From: Cinclus cinclus | Taxonomy: Eukaryota; Chordata; Aves; Passeriformes; Cinclidae | Direction of reading: 5' to 3' | Assembly (NCBI RefSeq): GCF_963662255.1 | Contig: NC_085047.1 | Location: 16,375,424-16,439,423, forward strand | DNA length: 64,000 nucleotides | In this document: positions 24,951-38,601 of the stretch, piece by piece | Position numbering within the stretch: position 1 is the first letter of the stretch | Layout of the letters: each line of letters begins with the position of its first letter | The notes under the pieces: model-generated | Seen by the model: the letters and a program-made list of their open reading frames with translations, nothing else | Told to the model about the DNA's origin: nothing | Database searches by the model: none | Translations under genes and position numbers: made by a program

Positions 24951-25208
24951 GATAGAATCACAGAATCATAGAATGGTTTAGGTTGGAAGGGACCTTGAAG
25001 ATCATTCAGTTCCACTCCCCTTGTCATGGGCAGGACACCTTCCACCAGACCAGGTTTCTCTAAGTTCTGTCTAACCTTTCCTTGAACACTTCCAGGGATG
25101 GGGCAGCCACAGCTTCTCTGGGCTATCTGTGCCAGGGCCTCACAACCCTCATAAAGAAGGATTTTTTCCAAATATCTCACCTAAACCTCCCCTCTTTCAG
25201 TTTCGGTA
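24951..25208 (-). mobile_element. CR1 LINE 3' fragment
   Basis: Antisense CR1: AGAATCACAGAATCATAGAA, GGTTGGAAGGGACC, then CACTTCCAGGGATGGGGCAG and CTTCTCTGGGCTATCTGTGCC, reaching the CCTCCCCTCTTTCAGTTT block. About 255 bp, 5'-truncated. Confidence 0.93.
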
Positions 25209-26463
25209 ATAATTTTTAATTATGAGCTCTCTCAGCCTTTGTAGAATGCCAGAACTCATTTAACTTAGGTGCCTCTGTTAGGTGCTGTTCAGTGTTAGGT
25301 GTTGTTGAAAACTATTCCTCTGTTGAAGTATCTCCAGTGTCTTTAGAATATTGGGTATCACTATTTGGGTAGTTTCAGATGTGATCAGATAGTGATAAAT
25401 TTGTACACTGACCTTTACCTATTTATATTAAAAATTTTGCTATAAACAAATATAAAAAACCCTCTTGGACAAACATAATTGTATGTTTTCCTATGTATCT
25501 CTGCTTTGTAATAATGATGTCCCATTACCCACCAGAGGGAGCTCACTCAAATGTAAGGGACTGTTCCACCAATGTAAATTAGTGAGAGCTATTTGAAGAG
25601 TTATAAATAGATTTAAGCACAATTTTAGCAGTTAGTGCATAGGTGGATATATTTTATATTAGCTGGGAACTGTAATGTGGGTGGTTTGGGTTTTTTTGTT
25701 TGAAAGAATACTCCTTTTTTGAAATTATTTCAAAGAGAAGTGTTCACATTCTTGGCACAGATAATTTAATCAGGAAGTACTTCTTCATATGTGAGTAGCT
25801 GGCTTTTATTTTCACAGCCATGGAGGGAACACACTGAATAATAGGAACAACACCCTACTATTTAGAACAGCATTCATAGGAGTATGTCAGAATGTGCCTC
25901 TGTCTTCCACTAATGTTTCTATTTTTTGTACTGACATCTAATCAGTTAACATATATACAGATTTACATGCAGACCAGGAATACAAAAAGGTCTGACCACA
26001 AGACAGTCAAGATTCTTAGCAGGTAACGTTAAATGATGGATTTCCTTCTGACAGCTTGAAAAAGTTCAGAGTAGTTGACTTATTTCAGCTGTCCACACAC
26101 AGCAGAGGAATAGGAGAGTCGAAGACCCGAGCTGGGGAGAGCACTGTGATAAATGACTATGGAAAAGTCTGTGGCCACAAAGCAGCCTTGAGGTTTGTCA
26201 TACACTTGTAGGAAAGTTACAAAACAGAGGTGAAAGTTTTTCAATCACAGAACATCACACTGCTGCTACTCCTTTGTGTGGGAAACTGGGGATCTAGTTC
26301 ATAAAGGTACCAAAGTCTACTTGTGCAGTGAAATCATCAAAAGACCATCAGTGGGGCAGCAGTTCTTTTAGTACTGAAGTGCTCTGGCTTCAGTGCAGTT
26401 TTTATTCTACATAGGCTATTTATGAAGGTTTTATTTCTCTCTTATACAAACACAGCAGCTAGA

Positions 26464-26530
26464 ATAGAATTGGGCTCAATGACCCTTATGGGATCTTCCC
26501 AGCTCAAGATTTTCTGTGATTCCATGATTA
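26464..26530 (+). mobile_element. Short CR1 3' end remnant
   Basis: Only the terminal part is present in sense orientation: GGGCTCAATGACCCTTATGG followed by a decayed GATTTTCTGTGATTCCATGAT tail. This is a very short, 5'-truncated or eroded copy. Confidence 0.65.
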
Positions 26531-29500
26531 GCAGAATAGTCATATCCTGATACTGGTTATTCCTCTTTCTGTAGAAGAACCATCTGCGATGCTCTGACAT
26601 CACATTATAACTCTGTTAATTCTAGACAGAACTGACAAAAAACATAACCTTAATGAAGCAAATATTCCAGGATAAAGTTTTAGTGTAAACTAGGCTTGGA
26701 AAAGCATTGGGACACATCCAAACAAAAGCTTCTTTCTGTTGAACTAAGGACAACAGTCTATACATTCTATTGGTGCAAGCCATAAGCAGGCAGACAGCAA
26801 GCAGCGAAGGCAACAGCTCACTCATCAGTTCCTCTTCCTAGCAGTACCTACTTCCTTTCCATCACTTACAGTTCTCTTATCACTTAACTCATTCTAAGCA
26901 CCCAAAGCACAGTTTGGCATCTGGCTGCACATTTGTTACATCAGCACACACATCCTCATTTCATTTCCCTAATTCCTGTATTAAAATCTAGTATAAGATT
27001 CAGACAACTAAATCCACAGACCACTTACTCTTATATTTTCTAACCAGTTCAAGGAAACTAAGCATGTCTCACAGCAGGCACCTGCAGGCTGGTAGGATTC
27101 CTTGCTGCCACATACCAGCACTGAACCACAAAACATCATACATAGCATTTGGAAACCACCTTGAGCATATGGTGATCATCAGACCATGTCACAAGATCGT
27201 CAGACAACTGAGCTCTAGGCTGATGCTGCTTACTGAATGGGGATGGATTGGGGGGATTACAGGAACTGAGGTTTAGAAGGGGGAACTGATAATTGGTGTG
27301 TAGAAAAGCAGAGTGACTCGTATACTAAATCTTGTGCTTTCCACATGCAGTGGAGGAAGCCTGGGTTGAGGACAACAGTGATTTGTGAATGGTTGTCATC
27401 TTTCATTCATACAGGTATGAGTAACACATGACATTACTTCTTAGGAGCACTGAAGAACCTAAAGGTGATGGGTACTGTCCCCAGCAAGGTAGATTTTTCA
27501 TTCTTATAAAATAATTTCCTTTGAATTTAAAGTGTCAGCGTCACAGTTTTGGTGTGCATCTGAAAGACCATCTTGATAAGTCCCAGTTTAGCATCCCAAA
27601 ACCGAGAGACTCTGTGAAGGAAATGGTGAGGTTGAAGCTGCCCCTCCAACTATGCTTTGCTACCTTCCCTCCCTCCCTCCCTCCACAAAGTGCACCGTGG
27701 TGCAGTCATGCAGTCAGTGTCTGGTCTTGTCCCAGAGAAGTACATCAAGATGGACAACAGGGCCCAGCTTTTTGGTACTTGTTCAGCCTTAGTCTCTCAT
27801 TGCTGCACACCTTCCAGGCCTGTCATGAAGACAATTAATAGTTTCATCGTGGGTTTTCCAAGGATAAGTATCACCATATCATCCCTGCATGTGTGTGTCA
27901 GGAGGGAGAAGATCCTCAGAGCTGTGGGTGCACAGGTACAACTGTGGAAGTATGAGGATGAGAGAGAAAAGTCATGGCAGCACCCAGGTTTTGTCAGCTC
28001 TCCTCACAATCCTGCTGCACGTGGCCAGTGCTCCTCCTGTTACATCAGTGCCTGGACCAAGCTTCCTTTCCCTATTCTTCCTTTCCCTATGCAGCCCTAT
28101 TCTTCCACCATTGCACATCGGCAAGATTCCTCCAGACAAGTGTGCCCTGTTCCTTTAGACACTTCCACTTCATGTGTTAGTCAAGGAAAGAGTTTTAGGT
28201 AGGGAAAGACACCAAGTGGCTTCATGATTATTACTGTGACTAGCTCATTTCTGCAAGGTGTCCTGTGACTGGAGATGAAGCAGCAAAGGGTCATGTGTCA
28301 GAGCTCCCCAACCACACAACCCAAAGGAAGGCTGAGAACACCTCTGTGTCCCACCTGTCCCCACTCTTAACAGTGTGTAATCCTCACAAAGGCCTAAATG
28401 GCAACAAAGCCCCTGGTGGAAGGTGACATGCTTCTAAAGATCATTAATTCATAAAACCAGACAGAATAGATATAATCCTGGAAAGGGAAACATTTTTTTT
28501 TTAAAGGCACTGAACTCAAACTCACAGCTCCTCATCTTCCAGACTTTCTGAGTGTCAAGTCACCCTTGGCTCTGGCTGTTTCAAGACCGCATGAGTCATA
28601 TCCTTGCTAACTGGAAGCCTTAAATTGAGTTTGCTCAGCATTCTTTACGATGGAAGGAAGTTAGTTAGCAATGATAGAAAATGGAAAGCACAGGTCTCGT
28701 TTTTATTTTAAACCCACGTACTTCACTGTGCCTTAAGTGGTTTTTGAAGCAAATGCATTTACCATGGTAGTGGCATGTTTACTTCTACTAACCTGAATAA
28801 CCTGTACAACAGCAAGAAATACACTTTGTCTGTTATACAACTGCAGTTCTCACAGGTTGTAGTGACATGTTGTAGAATTAAACCTTTTACTGGTACTTGG
28901 TTTCAAAAACTGGCTGCTAAGTTCTTGGGCATAAATAGAAATACGATGTAAAACCATCTTTGAAATAATTGTATACAACTTGTTTTTATAGTGTGATACA
29001 TACAACAGGACCTAACATGCAGATCACTTCAACCAGAACACAAACCACATTGTTTATGTGGCAAATACAGGATCAGTATGATCAATGCTTCATTAAAAAA
29101 GCTTAATTTCAGCTATTTAGTCAGCAGAGCTCCACTGTATCTAGAGAAAAACTCAGCATGACAAAACAGACTTACTGAATGTGAAAATATTTCTCACTAT
29201 TATGCTCTTGATAAACAAATCAAGAGATCGATGATAGATACAGTAGTTACCTGTCAGAAGGTTGTTCCAGTTACCTTCACTCTTTTTTCAACCTGGACGA
29301 TTTTCTGCGTTATGCTGACTATGCTAAATTGTAATTTAACTTGCCTATGAATATTTTTGGAAAATTCCATTTCCCTACCTTACTGCCTTTGAATCCCACT
29401 TCCCCAAATATTTTTTCTTTTAAAAATAGTTTTCAGGAGACACTTCCATTTTTCTTCCTTGGTACTTCTATGTCAGTTTTACTCATTTGTTTTGCGATAC

Positions 29501-31539
29501 AATTTCTCTGAGTCCCTTCTCTCAGACACATGAGCATGCATGCTGGCAAATATGTTCATACAAGGCTGTTATTTTTTACTTTCACCATAGCTAAAAGCAG
29601 GAGGAAAATTTGATTGCATATATAGCTACAGTCCAAGCTGAATATAAATATTTGACTTAAATTAGTTTGGGATGGTTTAAGAATTTCATATTTATCCAGG
29701 CTGCCAGGCTGGACCACACCAAAAATTTGGTGTCTGCACATCTGTAAAATATTTCTTGAATTCTTCTATACTGGTCAGTACCTACAGGTTAGGAAAAACA
29801 TACTCCCTGACTATTCTCTAAGTGCTGATTGTCACAAATGAGACCCAGCTTTCCTTCTCCACCTGACTACAGCTCTGCCTCAGGTTTTTCTCCCAGCAAA
29901 TGGTCTGTTATTTTTCTGATATATAGTGACTGCACTTAAATAGAAAATTTCAAGGTGAGCAGTTTTTTGTAAGTAAACGTCTGCTGTCTGATCCATTTGC
30001 ATCCAAAACCAGTCTGTAAATAAACTGATTTTATGTACTTTATATGGTTTTCAGTGAATTCACAGAAATCATCCGACTGGATGATGTTTTCAAGGCTAGA
30101 TGGAAAAACCTTTTACTAAAATGTAAAACTATTTTAAAATGAGAATTCTCTTGTTCAAAACACATAAACACAGGCAAAAAAAGTACATTCTAGTTTCTGT
30201 GGTGTTCTGTGCTCAAAGCAAAGCTCTAATTTCTCTTCAAGTTATGTTCTCATCAGTGCAAAACTCAAACAAGGCTTTTCAGCACTTCCAGGCCCGGTAT
30301 TCCAAGTGGTTTTTATTAAGTATGTTTTTTTTTTCCCCTCCTCAGTTTCCACAAGGTACAATGAAAATTGTATCCTCAGATAATAAGAGGAATAAACACA
30401 GTGCTACACTGCTCAGGGAGCATCCCAGTAGGAAGCCATGCCTCAAGAGTGGTGATTTCCCAGGTACAGCAGGAAGCAGTGCCAGGTTTGGATGCTGACG
30501 CTGCCCTGGCAGCTCAGGAGGAGATGTGGGAACAAGGTTATCCTCTCCTGCTGCCTCTTCATGCTCTCCTGCTGCAGTGCCAGGTGCTTGGAGTAACACA
30601 GAGCCAGTTTTCACACCTGTGCTGCAGGGAATACTGTAGGCAATTAGCACAGAAAAATTACAGGCGGCTTGTGATTATTTTTTTGTCCCCTTTGCTGCCA
30701 GGAATTGTTCTGATTAACATGAAATTCCATTTTTGTGATACATTAATGATAATAATCAAAGCTTAAGTCCTGGTGCAAATCTTAATTCATAATTTTCAAT
30801 TAGTAAGACACATTTCAATACTAACAACACAATAAATTGAATTCCAAGCTCATGAAGATGTAACATGCTTCGTCTGTCAAGCAGAGTTTAAAATACCAGG
30901 TGATTTGAGAACATTCAGAACACAAAACAACTTTTCTACATCCACTTTCAATGAAAAAAACTGCTGTATGAATAGAAATGGAAGTATAACGAAGATCTTT
31001 AAGTTGATCGAAGAAAATACAGGGATAAATAGAGTAAGTAAAATTGACATTTTACTTCCCAGTTGTGCATCACAGAGCTCCTGTCCCTAGTTACAGCCAC
31101 TTATGTTTCAAAATAGACAAGAAAATAAGAACAAAAGATCCTCACAATCATTTTACTGACATAGTCTCAGTTGAAACTATGAAGAAACTATGATTCTTAC
31201 CTTAATATTTCACTTCTTGCATGCCAAAAAGTACAATAAAAAGATACTCAAGTAATTTTTACACTTGAGGAAGGAAAGTTTGATCACATCAGTTTCCTTT
31301 AAATTTTATAACTTGCAAATTATCATTGGCAGTGCACCTGTTTGATAAAAAATGATTTTGTTACTTCAATTTTTACTGTGCAATTTTTCAGATTTTATAC
31401 AACAGTGTGAAGGTGACATGAAGTATAGTTTTTACTAGTGAAGAGATCTGCTTCAAGATAACTTCCAAACACTTTAGGCATGAGGAAAATAATTTAAAAA
31501 AGAATTCACCAAACTAAAATTGACATACATTTATTCCAT

Positions 31540-31545
31540 ATATTA
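31540..31545 (-). terminator. MAP3K7CL: Candidate poly(A) signal of MAP3K7CL
   Basis: AATAAA on the minus strand lies about 360 bp past the stop codon. It is followed within 30 bp by a T- and GT-rich stretch, as expected for a cleavage site. A nearer AATAAA (complement of 31850-31855, about 50 bp past the stop) is an alternative that would give a very short 3' UTR. The sequence alone cannot choose between them. Confidence 0.4.
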
Positions 31546-31905
31546 ACATTATCCCTGCCGTATGCCTTAGTATGATCCAAATTTCCAACACAGAGACTAT
31601 TTATATAATTTTCTAGTCTGTCCATATCTTCTTAAATTGGAAGAAATATGTTTAGAAAAGAAACCTGATCCACTAGAACATATACTGGGGATAGATTAAG
31701 TTCAATTACGTTACTTGAAATAAAACATCCATTATATAACAGATGAAATATCCATTACATTAAGCTACTGGGAGGCAAGCATTAAATCAAATATAGACTT
31801 CTACATACTCTGTGTCTGTAGTAAAGTGTTGTAACATATTAAACAGATCTTTATTTTAAAATCTCTTTCCAGCACAGGACCAATCCTGTATGAGCTAGTT
31901 GGGAG

Positions 31906-32086
31906 TTATGAGGAACCCTGTCTTTTTTGATACTGTATCCTGAGCTTTTCCAGCTGCTCCACGCACTGCGTCTGGGCCAGCTTCAGTGTTCGGTTCTCCT
32001 CTGTCAGTTCTGCATACTCCTTAGCCAGCTGAGCAGCATCCATGCTTTCTTTTTCCACTTGTTCCAGTCTGGCAATCAGCTCCTTT
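31906..32086 (-). CDS. MAP3K7CL: MAP3K7CL last coding exon (C-terminal coiled coil)
   Basis: This exon encodes the final 60 residues, starting within a lysine codon split with the previous exon. It reads KELIARLEQVEKES..., then LTEENRTLKLAQTQC, then VEQLEKLRIQYQKRQGSS and a TAA stop (complement of 31906-31908). The heptad-like spacing of leucines and the many E, K and Q residues indicate a coiled coil. In the related TAK1 C-terminus this region binds the adaptors TAB2 and TAB3; whether this protein does so is inference. The acceptor is a long T-rich tract followed by TTGTCAG just above 32086. The reading frame stays open into the intron, so an ORF call begins too early, at 32166; the true exon starts at 32086 because phase and homology both fit there. 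Confidence 0.95.
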
Positions 32087-32360
32087 CTGACAATTACGAA
32101 AAAAAAAAACAAAACAAAACAACAAACAAGTATTAAAAACGGCAGTAGGCAAAAATTTGTTGTCATGTGTTAGGTCAAAGATGGGCTGTGGGTTGTTAAT
32201 TTACCTTTCATTACTTGAACTTGTGTGAAACAAGGACCTAGAAAATTAATTTTTTAGAGTCCTGTTTTTCCCCTTTAAAAGACTAAACTTCCAAAGTCTT
32301 GGATAGGTTTGCTGTTCAGTGGCCAAGCCTGAAAAATGCTGTATTTATCTGTCTGTATTT

Positions 32361-32712
32361 GGGACTGTTCAGCAGAAGAGAAGTCTTTGGGGAGACCTTA
32401 GAGTCCCTTCCAGTACCAAAAAAGGGTCCAACAGAGCTGGAGAGGGACTCTTGACACAGGTGACAAGACAAAGGAATGGCTTTGAACTGAAAGAGAGCAG
32501 GAAATGGGATATTGGGAAGAAATTCTTCACTGTGAAGTTGGTGAGGTCCTGGCACAGAACCTGTGGGTGCTGCATCCCTGGAAGTGTTCAAGTCCAGGCT
32601 TGGAGCAACCTGGGATAGTGGAAGGTATCCCCTGCCCATGGCAAGGGGTGGAACTGGATGAGCTTTAAGGTCTCTCCCAATCCAAACTATTCTAGTGATT
32701 GTATATTCTGTG
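32361..32712 (+). mobile_element. CR1 LINE 3' fragment in MAP3K7CL intron
   Basis: Sense CR1 from GACTGTTCAGCAGAAGAGAA through GGGGAGACCTTAGAGTCCC, ATGGGATATTGGGAAGAAAT and CATCCCTGGAAGTGTTCAAG to a decayed terminal repeat. It is about 350 bp, antisense to the gene, and begins about 275 bp from the acceptor of the last coding exon. Confidence 0.93.
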
Positions 32713-35700
32713 CTCTCTAACTTCTGTAAGAGTTGAGCACACAGTTCATGGAGGAGAATCAGGTTCCTGGAGATGACTTGCTAACACTTTGCCAGAACAG
32801 TAACAATTTATTTTTCTCTTGATACCAGATACCACTGAAAGAGAGGGAGGTGTTTTTGTTTGGTTGGTCAGATTTATCAGTAAATTCTTTGAAGAGCATG
32901 GTTTCCTTTTCTCTACTACAAACAAATTCAGTAAGTATTAGGCACTGAATCTGAACTACATATATTATTTCTATAATGTGTTTAGGCTCAGACCTTAGCC
33001 CTATTGCTGAGGAAGAGCAGTATAGCTGCAAACCTGACCCCTCCTGGTCCTCTTAAGTACAGACATAAAAGGATTTAATCTGTGACTTCTGGATGGAGTC
33101 ACACAGTGCCCTGTATTCCCAGAGCTGGTCAGGAGCAGGAGTTTCCTATATAGTATCAACTGAAATTACCTCAGCACAAGTTAAGATAAAAGAGGTCTTA
33201 AAACACTCTGAAGGCATGAGTAATTCACAGAGTATCTAATTGCTCTCCCCTTAGTCACCCACCAGGCTAGCCTGGCCTCTGGGTTTCTTTTTCCCTTCAA
33301 GTCAAAAATCCACCCGTTACAGGAAGTCTCTTCTAAAGGGCTCTTTTGATCATTCTGTCGCAGAGATTAATTAATCTTTTAACTGTTCATAGCCCTGTGA
33401 CTTTATATCTCAGTCATGTCAAAACAATGCTTATAAATCATCAGTGGGAAGTTAATGCTTTCATAGTGGATAGATTTCACTGCAGTCCTTAAAGGAGCTA
33501 CTTGTCAGGCTAGACCAGTAATTTCAGACAGGAAATTCCTACAAATTGGGAATTCTATTCCCGCAGATCAGAGTATTCACGAAAAGATAACATTTCTGTG
33601 TATGCTGATCATTTATGTTACTTGTAGCTGAAAAGCTACCACTTCGAGCAGCAAAACTGTAAATCTGGCCTTGGAAAAACACTTCTGTGTGGCCCTCTTT
33701 TAGGATCAATTTAACCTTCCTCTGTCTTTATTTTAGATTTCAGTGATAGCAGTGTTTGCCCACGGTTTAGTTGGCTGTTTACAGTCACAGTTACTGTAGT
33801 TCAAGGAGTCACAAGTTAGAAGAACAGCCTTGGTACAGCCATTTCTACCAGCTGTGCTTCCCATAGGTAAAAAATAAAAGGATATAAAAAGACGAGAGAG
33901 AGAAGAGTTAGCAGCTGTTACAGAATTTTAAAATCAGCCAAAGAGGCAGCATGTTGGCATCCTCCTATATAATTGTTTTTCACTACTGAGGTAATGCAGA
34001 GCAGCTATGCTGCAGCAAAGCCTCTTCTTTTTCCTTTCACCAGGTGACAGGTGCATTAAATCAGGCCTTTGAGGGGAAACATCAAGAGGGTACTTTTGCT
34101 CACTAGAATTCTCTTTACATTTAACACAATATAGCTGTACAAGTTTTAAACATAGCAAGCCACTAACAGGTTCATTTCTCTGTGGCTGGGCCATTCTAGA
34201 TCAATAAGTTTTCAAAGAAGTCAAGACAATCTTGCTAGACAGCCCCTAGTGATTTCACACGAGAGAAATACGTTCAGGGACAGTGAGGTTGTACAATTCC
34301 AGACGCTTTTTTTTTTTTTTCCCAGTCTCCTGGGACTTCCTCTGGAAGACTTTTATCTCTGGAGACCAAATGAGAACTTCTGCAATATTTCTTTGCAATT
34401 ATTCTCTGGTGCAATGTTGGACTGAAGGGTTAAATTAAACTCTTTCAAATTACAGACTGTTAAATCAGAAGTGTCCAAACAAATGAACTGAGAATCATTC
34501 TTCCTTACTTTTCTTACACTCATGAGCTTCTTAAAAGGGAGATGCAGCGAACACACTACTAGGTAATCCACATCTTAAAAGCAGGTAATTTTTTTCTGTG
34601 GGAACTTTCAGTACTTGAAAAGGAATAATACTGACTATACTGGACTTGAGCCAGGAGAGGCAAAGACAGACAACATGCAAACTCAGACAGCTCTGGTATT
34701 GAAGGTCAGTCCTGATTTGATGACATTCTGTGCAGGCATGGCTTTCATGCCACCCTTCAAGCAGCACAGATAACTTCTCTCCCATCTCCCCAGGATTTAG
34801 CTTTGCTATCAAAGAAACTATAAATGCATTCAAATCAAAATATACTCATTGTTGTAGTCCACACTCTTGGACCTCCCTCACAGAAAGCAGTTTCCTTGCA
34901 CTGAGGTAGTAAAATTGCCCACTTCTGAGTCAGCAGAACCTACTTAGTCCCTTCCCATCAGGATCAACACCTGTTTATGGGATAGGGTGACGTTTCAGGC
35001 TAATACTGTCAGCCTGCCACAGATCTAAAATTAGAGAACCAGGGAATTGCTAAATGTTATGAATGGTGTAGTTTACGGAGCTCAGAAAAGGGTGAGGACA
35101 GTAACTAACATTTACATCTGATCTAATCCAAGATTTGAACTTATCTTTCAGAGGTTAAAGAACACCATACTAAGCTCTTGCACCATCTAGACTTTGTTGT
35201 GGATGCTTAATAAACAGATGTATCACTGTGTAATCTTTTTTTTCTGTTAATGGTTACCCAAGTTTAAATATTAACAATATTGATAAAGTATTTTCTAAAA
35301 TAGTGCTGAGGTACTCAAAGCCTTGAGAGAATCTGTATCATGCACTTGAAGTGTTCTTTTTTGGGGAGGGCTTTGGGAGGCAACATTAGTGATTTGCATC
35401 ATAAACCAATAAACCACAAGCAGGAGAAAAACAAAGCATGGTCTTAAGGGAAATGATTTCTCTTTCTCTGGCCTTAATGACTAAGCATGCAGAGAACAGA
35501 GCTCCTCAACACTCATATTCACAAGGAATAAATACAAAGAAAAGTGACAGACTAAGCAGATAAATCTGTCTGGAGATAAGTGTATTTAGAGACGGACTAG
35601 ACACAAGGAAAACATTTTCCAGAATACAAAGAATCAGATTTGCCTTTCCCCCATTGTGAACAAGTTATTCAGGATCATGCATCTGTGGCAGTTCAGTATC

Positions 35701-35932
35701 TTCTCCAACAACTGGTGCGTACTGGTGGCCATAAGGTCATTTTCTCTTCCCACATTTGGTATGGCTTTCCCATCAGGGAGAATTATGAGACCCTGTAAGG
35801 TAACTGCTGTCTGAAGAGACTTTCCTTGCATGTTCAAAGTCTACTCCTTAATTTAAAAATAACACCATTAAAGACATTAAAGTCTGTTTTAATATAAATG
35901 AAAATGTATCTCAGATGCCAACATATAAAAGG

Positions 35933-36006
35933 TCACAGAATGACAGAATAGCTCGAGTTGGAAAGGCCCTTCCAAAGGCAAGGACACTTCTTCTAGAAGA
36001 GGAGGT
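35933..36006 (-). mobile_element. Short CR1 3' fragment
   Basis: Antisense terminal CR1: TCACAGAATGACAGAATAGC, GAGTTGGAAAGGCCC, then a shortened GGCAAGGACACTTC. About 75 bp, with an internal deletion. Confidence 0.7.
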
Positions 36007-36360
36007 CTCTCTTTGTATTAGAAAAACGGTAATTTAATTTCTAGTATTTGGCAAGTAACGTGTATTTTGCATACAGGTGGGATGATAAAAAAAGACTGGT
36101 CTAGAATGGGAAAATTATTGAGCTAAAACACTGCCTTTAAGGTGTACACCAATCTTTTCCTTAAGTACCTGGAAATCTGAAAACTACTTGTCTTCACAGT
36201 GTTGGGAAAGACACTCAGGAAACAGTGTATCTGGATAAATCCTCTGGACTAAAAAGTGTAGAAACAGTCCTGTGGTCATGAGAGCAAGCTAAAACATACG
36301 GAAGACTCCCACAGAATTAAGCAGACATTTCCACTGCACGTCATTTGCCAGGAGGGTCAC

Positions 36361-36952
36361 TGGGATCCTGGATTTTATCATCAATAGCATGTCCAGCAGG
36401 ACCAGGGCAGTGACTGTTCCCCTGCTGGGCACTGGTGAGGTCACACCTTGAGTCCTGAGTCCAGTTCTGGGCCTCTCTCCACCAGAGAGACATTGAGGGG
36501 CTAGAGTATGTCCAGAGAAGGGAATGGAGCTGGGGAAGGGTCTGGGGCACCACAGCAGCTGAAGGAGCTGAGCTGGCTCAGCCTGGAGAAAGGAGGATCA
36601 GGGAGACCTTTTCACTCTCCACAGCTCCTTGACAGGAGGGTGCAGCCAGGTGGGGATTGGGCTCTGCTCCCAGGAAACAAGGGTCAGGGTGGGAGGAAAT
36701 GAACTACTGTTGTGCCAGGGGAGGTTCAGATTAGATATCAGGAAAAACTTTTTAATCGAAAGGTTTGTCAAGCACTGGAATGGGCTGCACAGGGAAGTGG
36801 TTGAGTCACCATCCCTGGAGGTGTTGAAAAACATGTGGAGGTGGCACTTGGGGACACTGTTTAATGGTGAACAGGGAGGTGGTGCCGGGTTGGTGGTTGG
36901 ACATGACAATCCTAAAGGTCTTTTCCAATCTTAACAATTCTATGATTCTATG
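36361..36952 (+). mobile_element. CR1 LINE 3' fragment, longest in window
   Basis: About 590 bp of sense CR1. It runs from the GTCCAGCAGGACCAGGGCAG block, through GAGGTCACACCTTGAGTCC, GAGAAAGGAGGATCAGGGAG and GATTAGATATCAGGAAAAAC, to an undamaged tail CAATTCTATGATTCTATG. It keeps the 3' UTR plus a little of the end of ORF2. The intact tail suggests a younger insertion than its neighbours. It lies in the last intron of MAP3K7CL, antisense to the gene. Confidence 0.93.
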
Positions 36953-38601
36953 TCTATTCTAATGTGTAAAAGAAGGAAAAGAAATCATATCCATGGCCAA
37001 GAAAACGAGTGATCCTAAACAAGGTGGCGATCAAGTTATATTTTCTGTAGAGTTATATTAGAATTGTCTGTGGGAGGAAAAAGAGATAATCATCCAGTGC
37101 TAAGAATATAAGATACAGCTAGCAACCATGGCAACTCTAATATTTAACTGCATAATCCAGGGTCATTATCTAGTAATAGCAATATAACAAGTGCTCAAAA
37201 TAACCAGCCATCTCATCGCTTTCACCCAAAGTTAGATACCCAAAACCATCTGCTATGGAAATACGTGTGTGTTTCTGGAACATAAATTAAATTACATTCT
37301 GTGCCCTAAATGTGGTGTGTTCTCGCTTCCACACCCTTTTCTTTATTTTCAATCATGTCTCCCATTCCAGAGTGGCTTTTTCCCTTGTACTACTTATTGC
37401 TGGCATAAATGTGAAGAGTTTGAATGAAGACAGCAAACAAAACTATGATTTAATTAGCAAAAAAAATCTACCCAATGTTCTTTCAAATTCTTGCTTCCTT
37501 TTTTTGTTCACAAGTAACTTCTTTTCCCATCCTTACTTGCTTTGTCCTTTGATTTTCCCTTTTTTGAAATTGCAACCTCTTTTCCTCTCTCATTTCCCAT
37601 TTTCCTGTGAAATACTTGTCATCTTCTCTCCCACTGCCAGCCTACTATATTCTTTTGCTATCTATATTGCACAAAAGAGAAAAAGTAAGTAAGCTTTGTT
37701 CTCTCCTTGATGGAAAACAATTCCTGTCATTTCGCTTCACTGACATTTTACTTTGGCCATACTCCATGCTCACATTACATGTTGAGATAAGCAGAAGTAA
37801 AAGCCTTTGAAAAGCTGTAAAAGACTCATTGTTTTTCACTATTGTTAAAACAATGTTTTACAACTTTCTATTTCTTATAGAATAATATAAAAATATACCT
37901 GCATATTATTTTACGTATGAAAAGTTACACTGTACTTTGGAGGTTGTAACAAAAAATGTTTAAAGCAGAATTAACTCTATTACTTTTTTTTTTTCCTAAA
38001 AAGCTCTAACATCTGTCAGGTTAACATTATTTCTTCATCCTAAGAGGAAGCAAATAAAAATATTTGCTCAACCCATTTTCTTCTTTTTTTCCTGTCAGTC
38101 ATAACCTTCAGCATTCTGTGTGTACTATCAACAGGCACCACAGGTACAGAAACTTCCAGGTGAGACTTGTCATTGCAATGACACAGGTGAATTGATCTGT
38201 GGAGAGAAGTTGGGAGCACTGGCAAGGGTACCATCCAACAACGCTTGTGATTGTCTTTGGTAAAAATGTACACTGAAAAACACTATAAAAGCTGTTTGCT
38301 CCCACTATGCATTATGTTCCCATTTTAAGGGATGCAACTTGATCCATATCCATTTAATCAAAATAATATTTAAAAGAAATTGACAAATAGATAGCAGGTG
38401 TAGCTGACAACTGGGAATTTTCATTTCCATACCTGCAAATTCAAATGTAGAAGAAGAAAACCATGGCAGGGGCAAATTTTAGAAAACTGCAAACTCTATG
38501 TTTTCAATTTGATTGTAATTGGTATTGAGGCTAAAAGCTTGTGCATCTCATCAGACTTTTTAGACAAATCAAAGCATTATTCCCTTTTAAAAATGGAATA
38601 C

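Larger units (their letters stand above)
8210..31530. other. Intergenic region between BACH1 promoter and MAP3K7CL 3' end
   Basis: About 23 kb of AT-rich sequence with five CR1 fragments, a (GT)n, the (GGGAA)n tract and short low-complexity runs. I find no exon with both convincing splice signals and recognisable protein. The longest ORFs (about 160-180 codons near 14.9 kb, 22.9 kb and 27.7 kb) have arbitrary composition and no domain. Distal enhancers could lie here but nothing in the sequence identifies them. Confidence 0.6.

Noticed and set aside
27657..28202. 181-codon plus-strand ORF, the longest outside the pentamer region
   Set aside because: It begins in a CCCT repeat, overlaps three other open frames, and shows no conserved motif. 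Its composition does not differ from neighbouring intergenic DNA.
36508..36934. ORFs on both strands near 36.5-36.9 kb
   Set aside because: They lie wholly inside a CR1 3' region. The same applies to ORFs at 4896-5225, 21315-21506, 24941-25180, 32316-32639, 38602-38889, 41267-41673 and 63122-63544.
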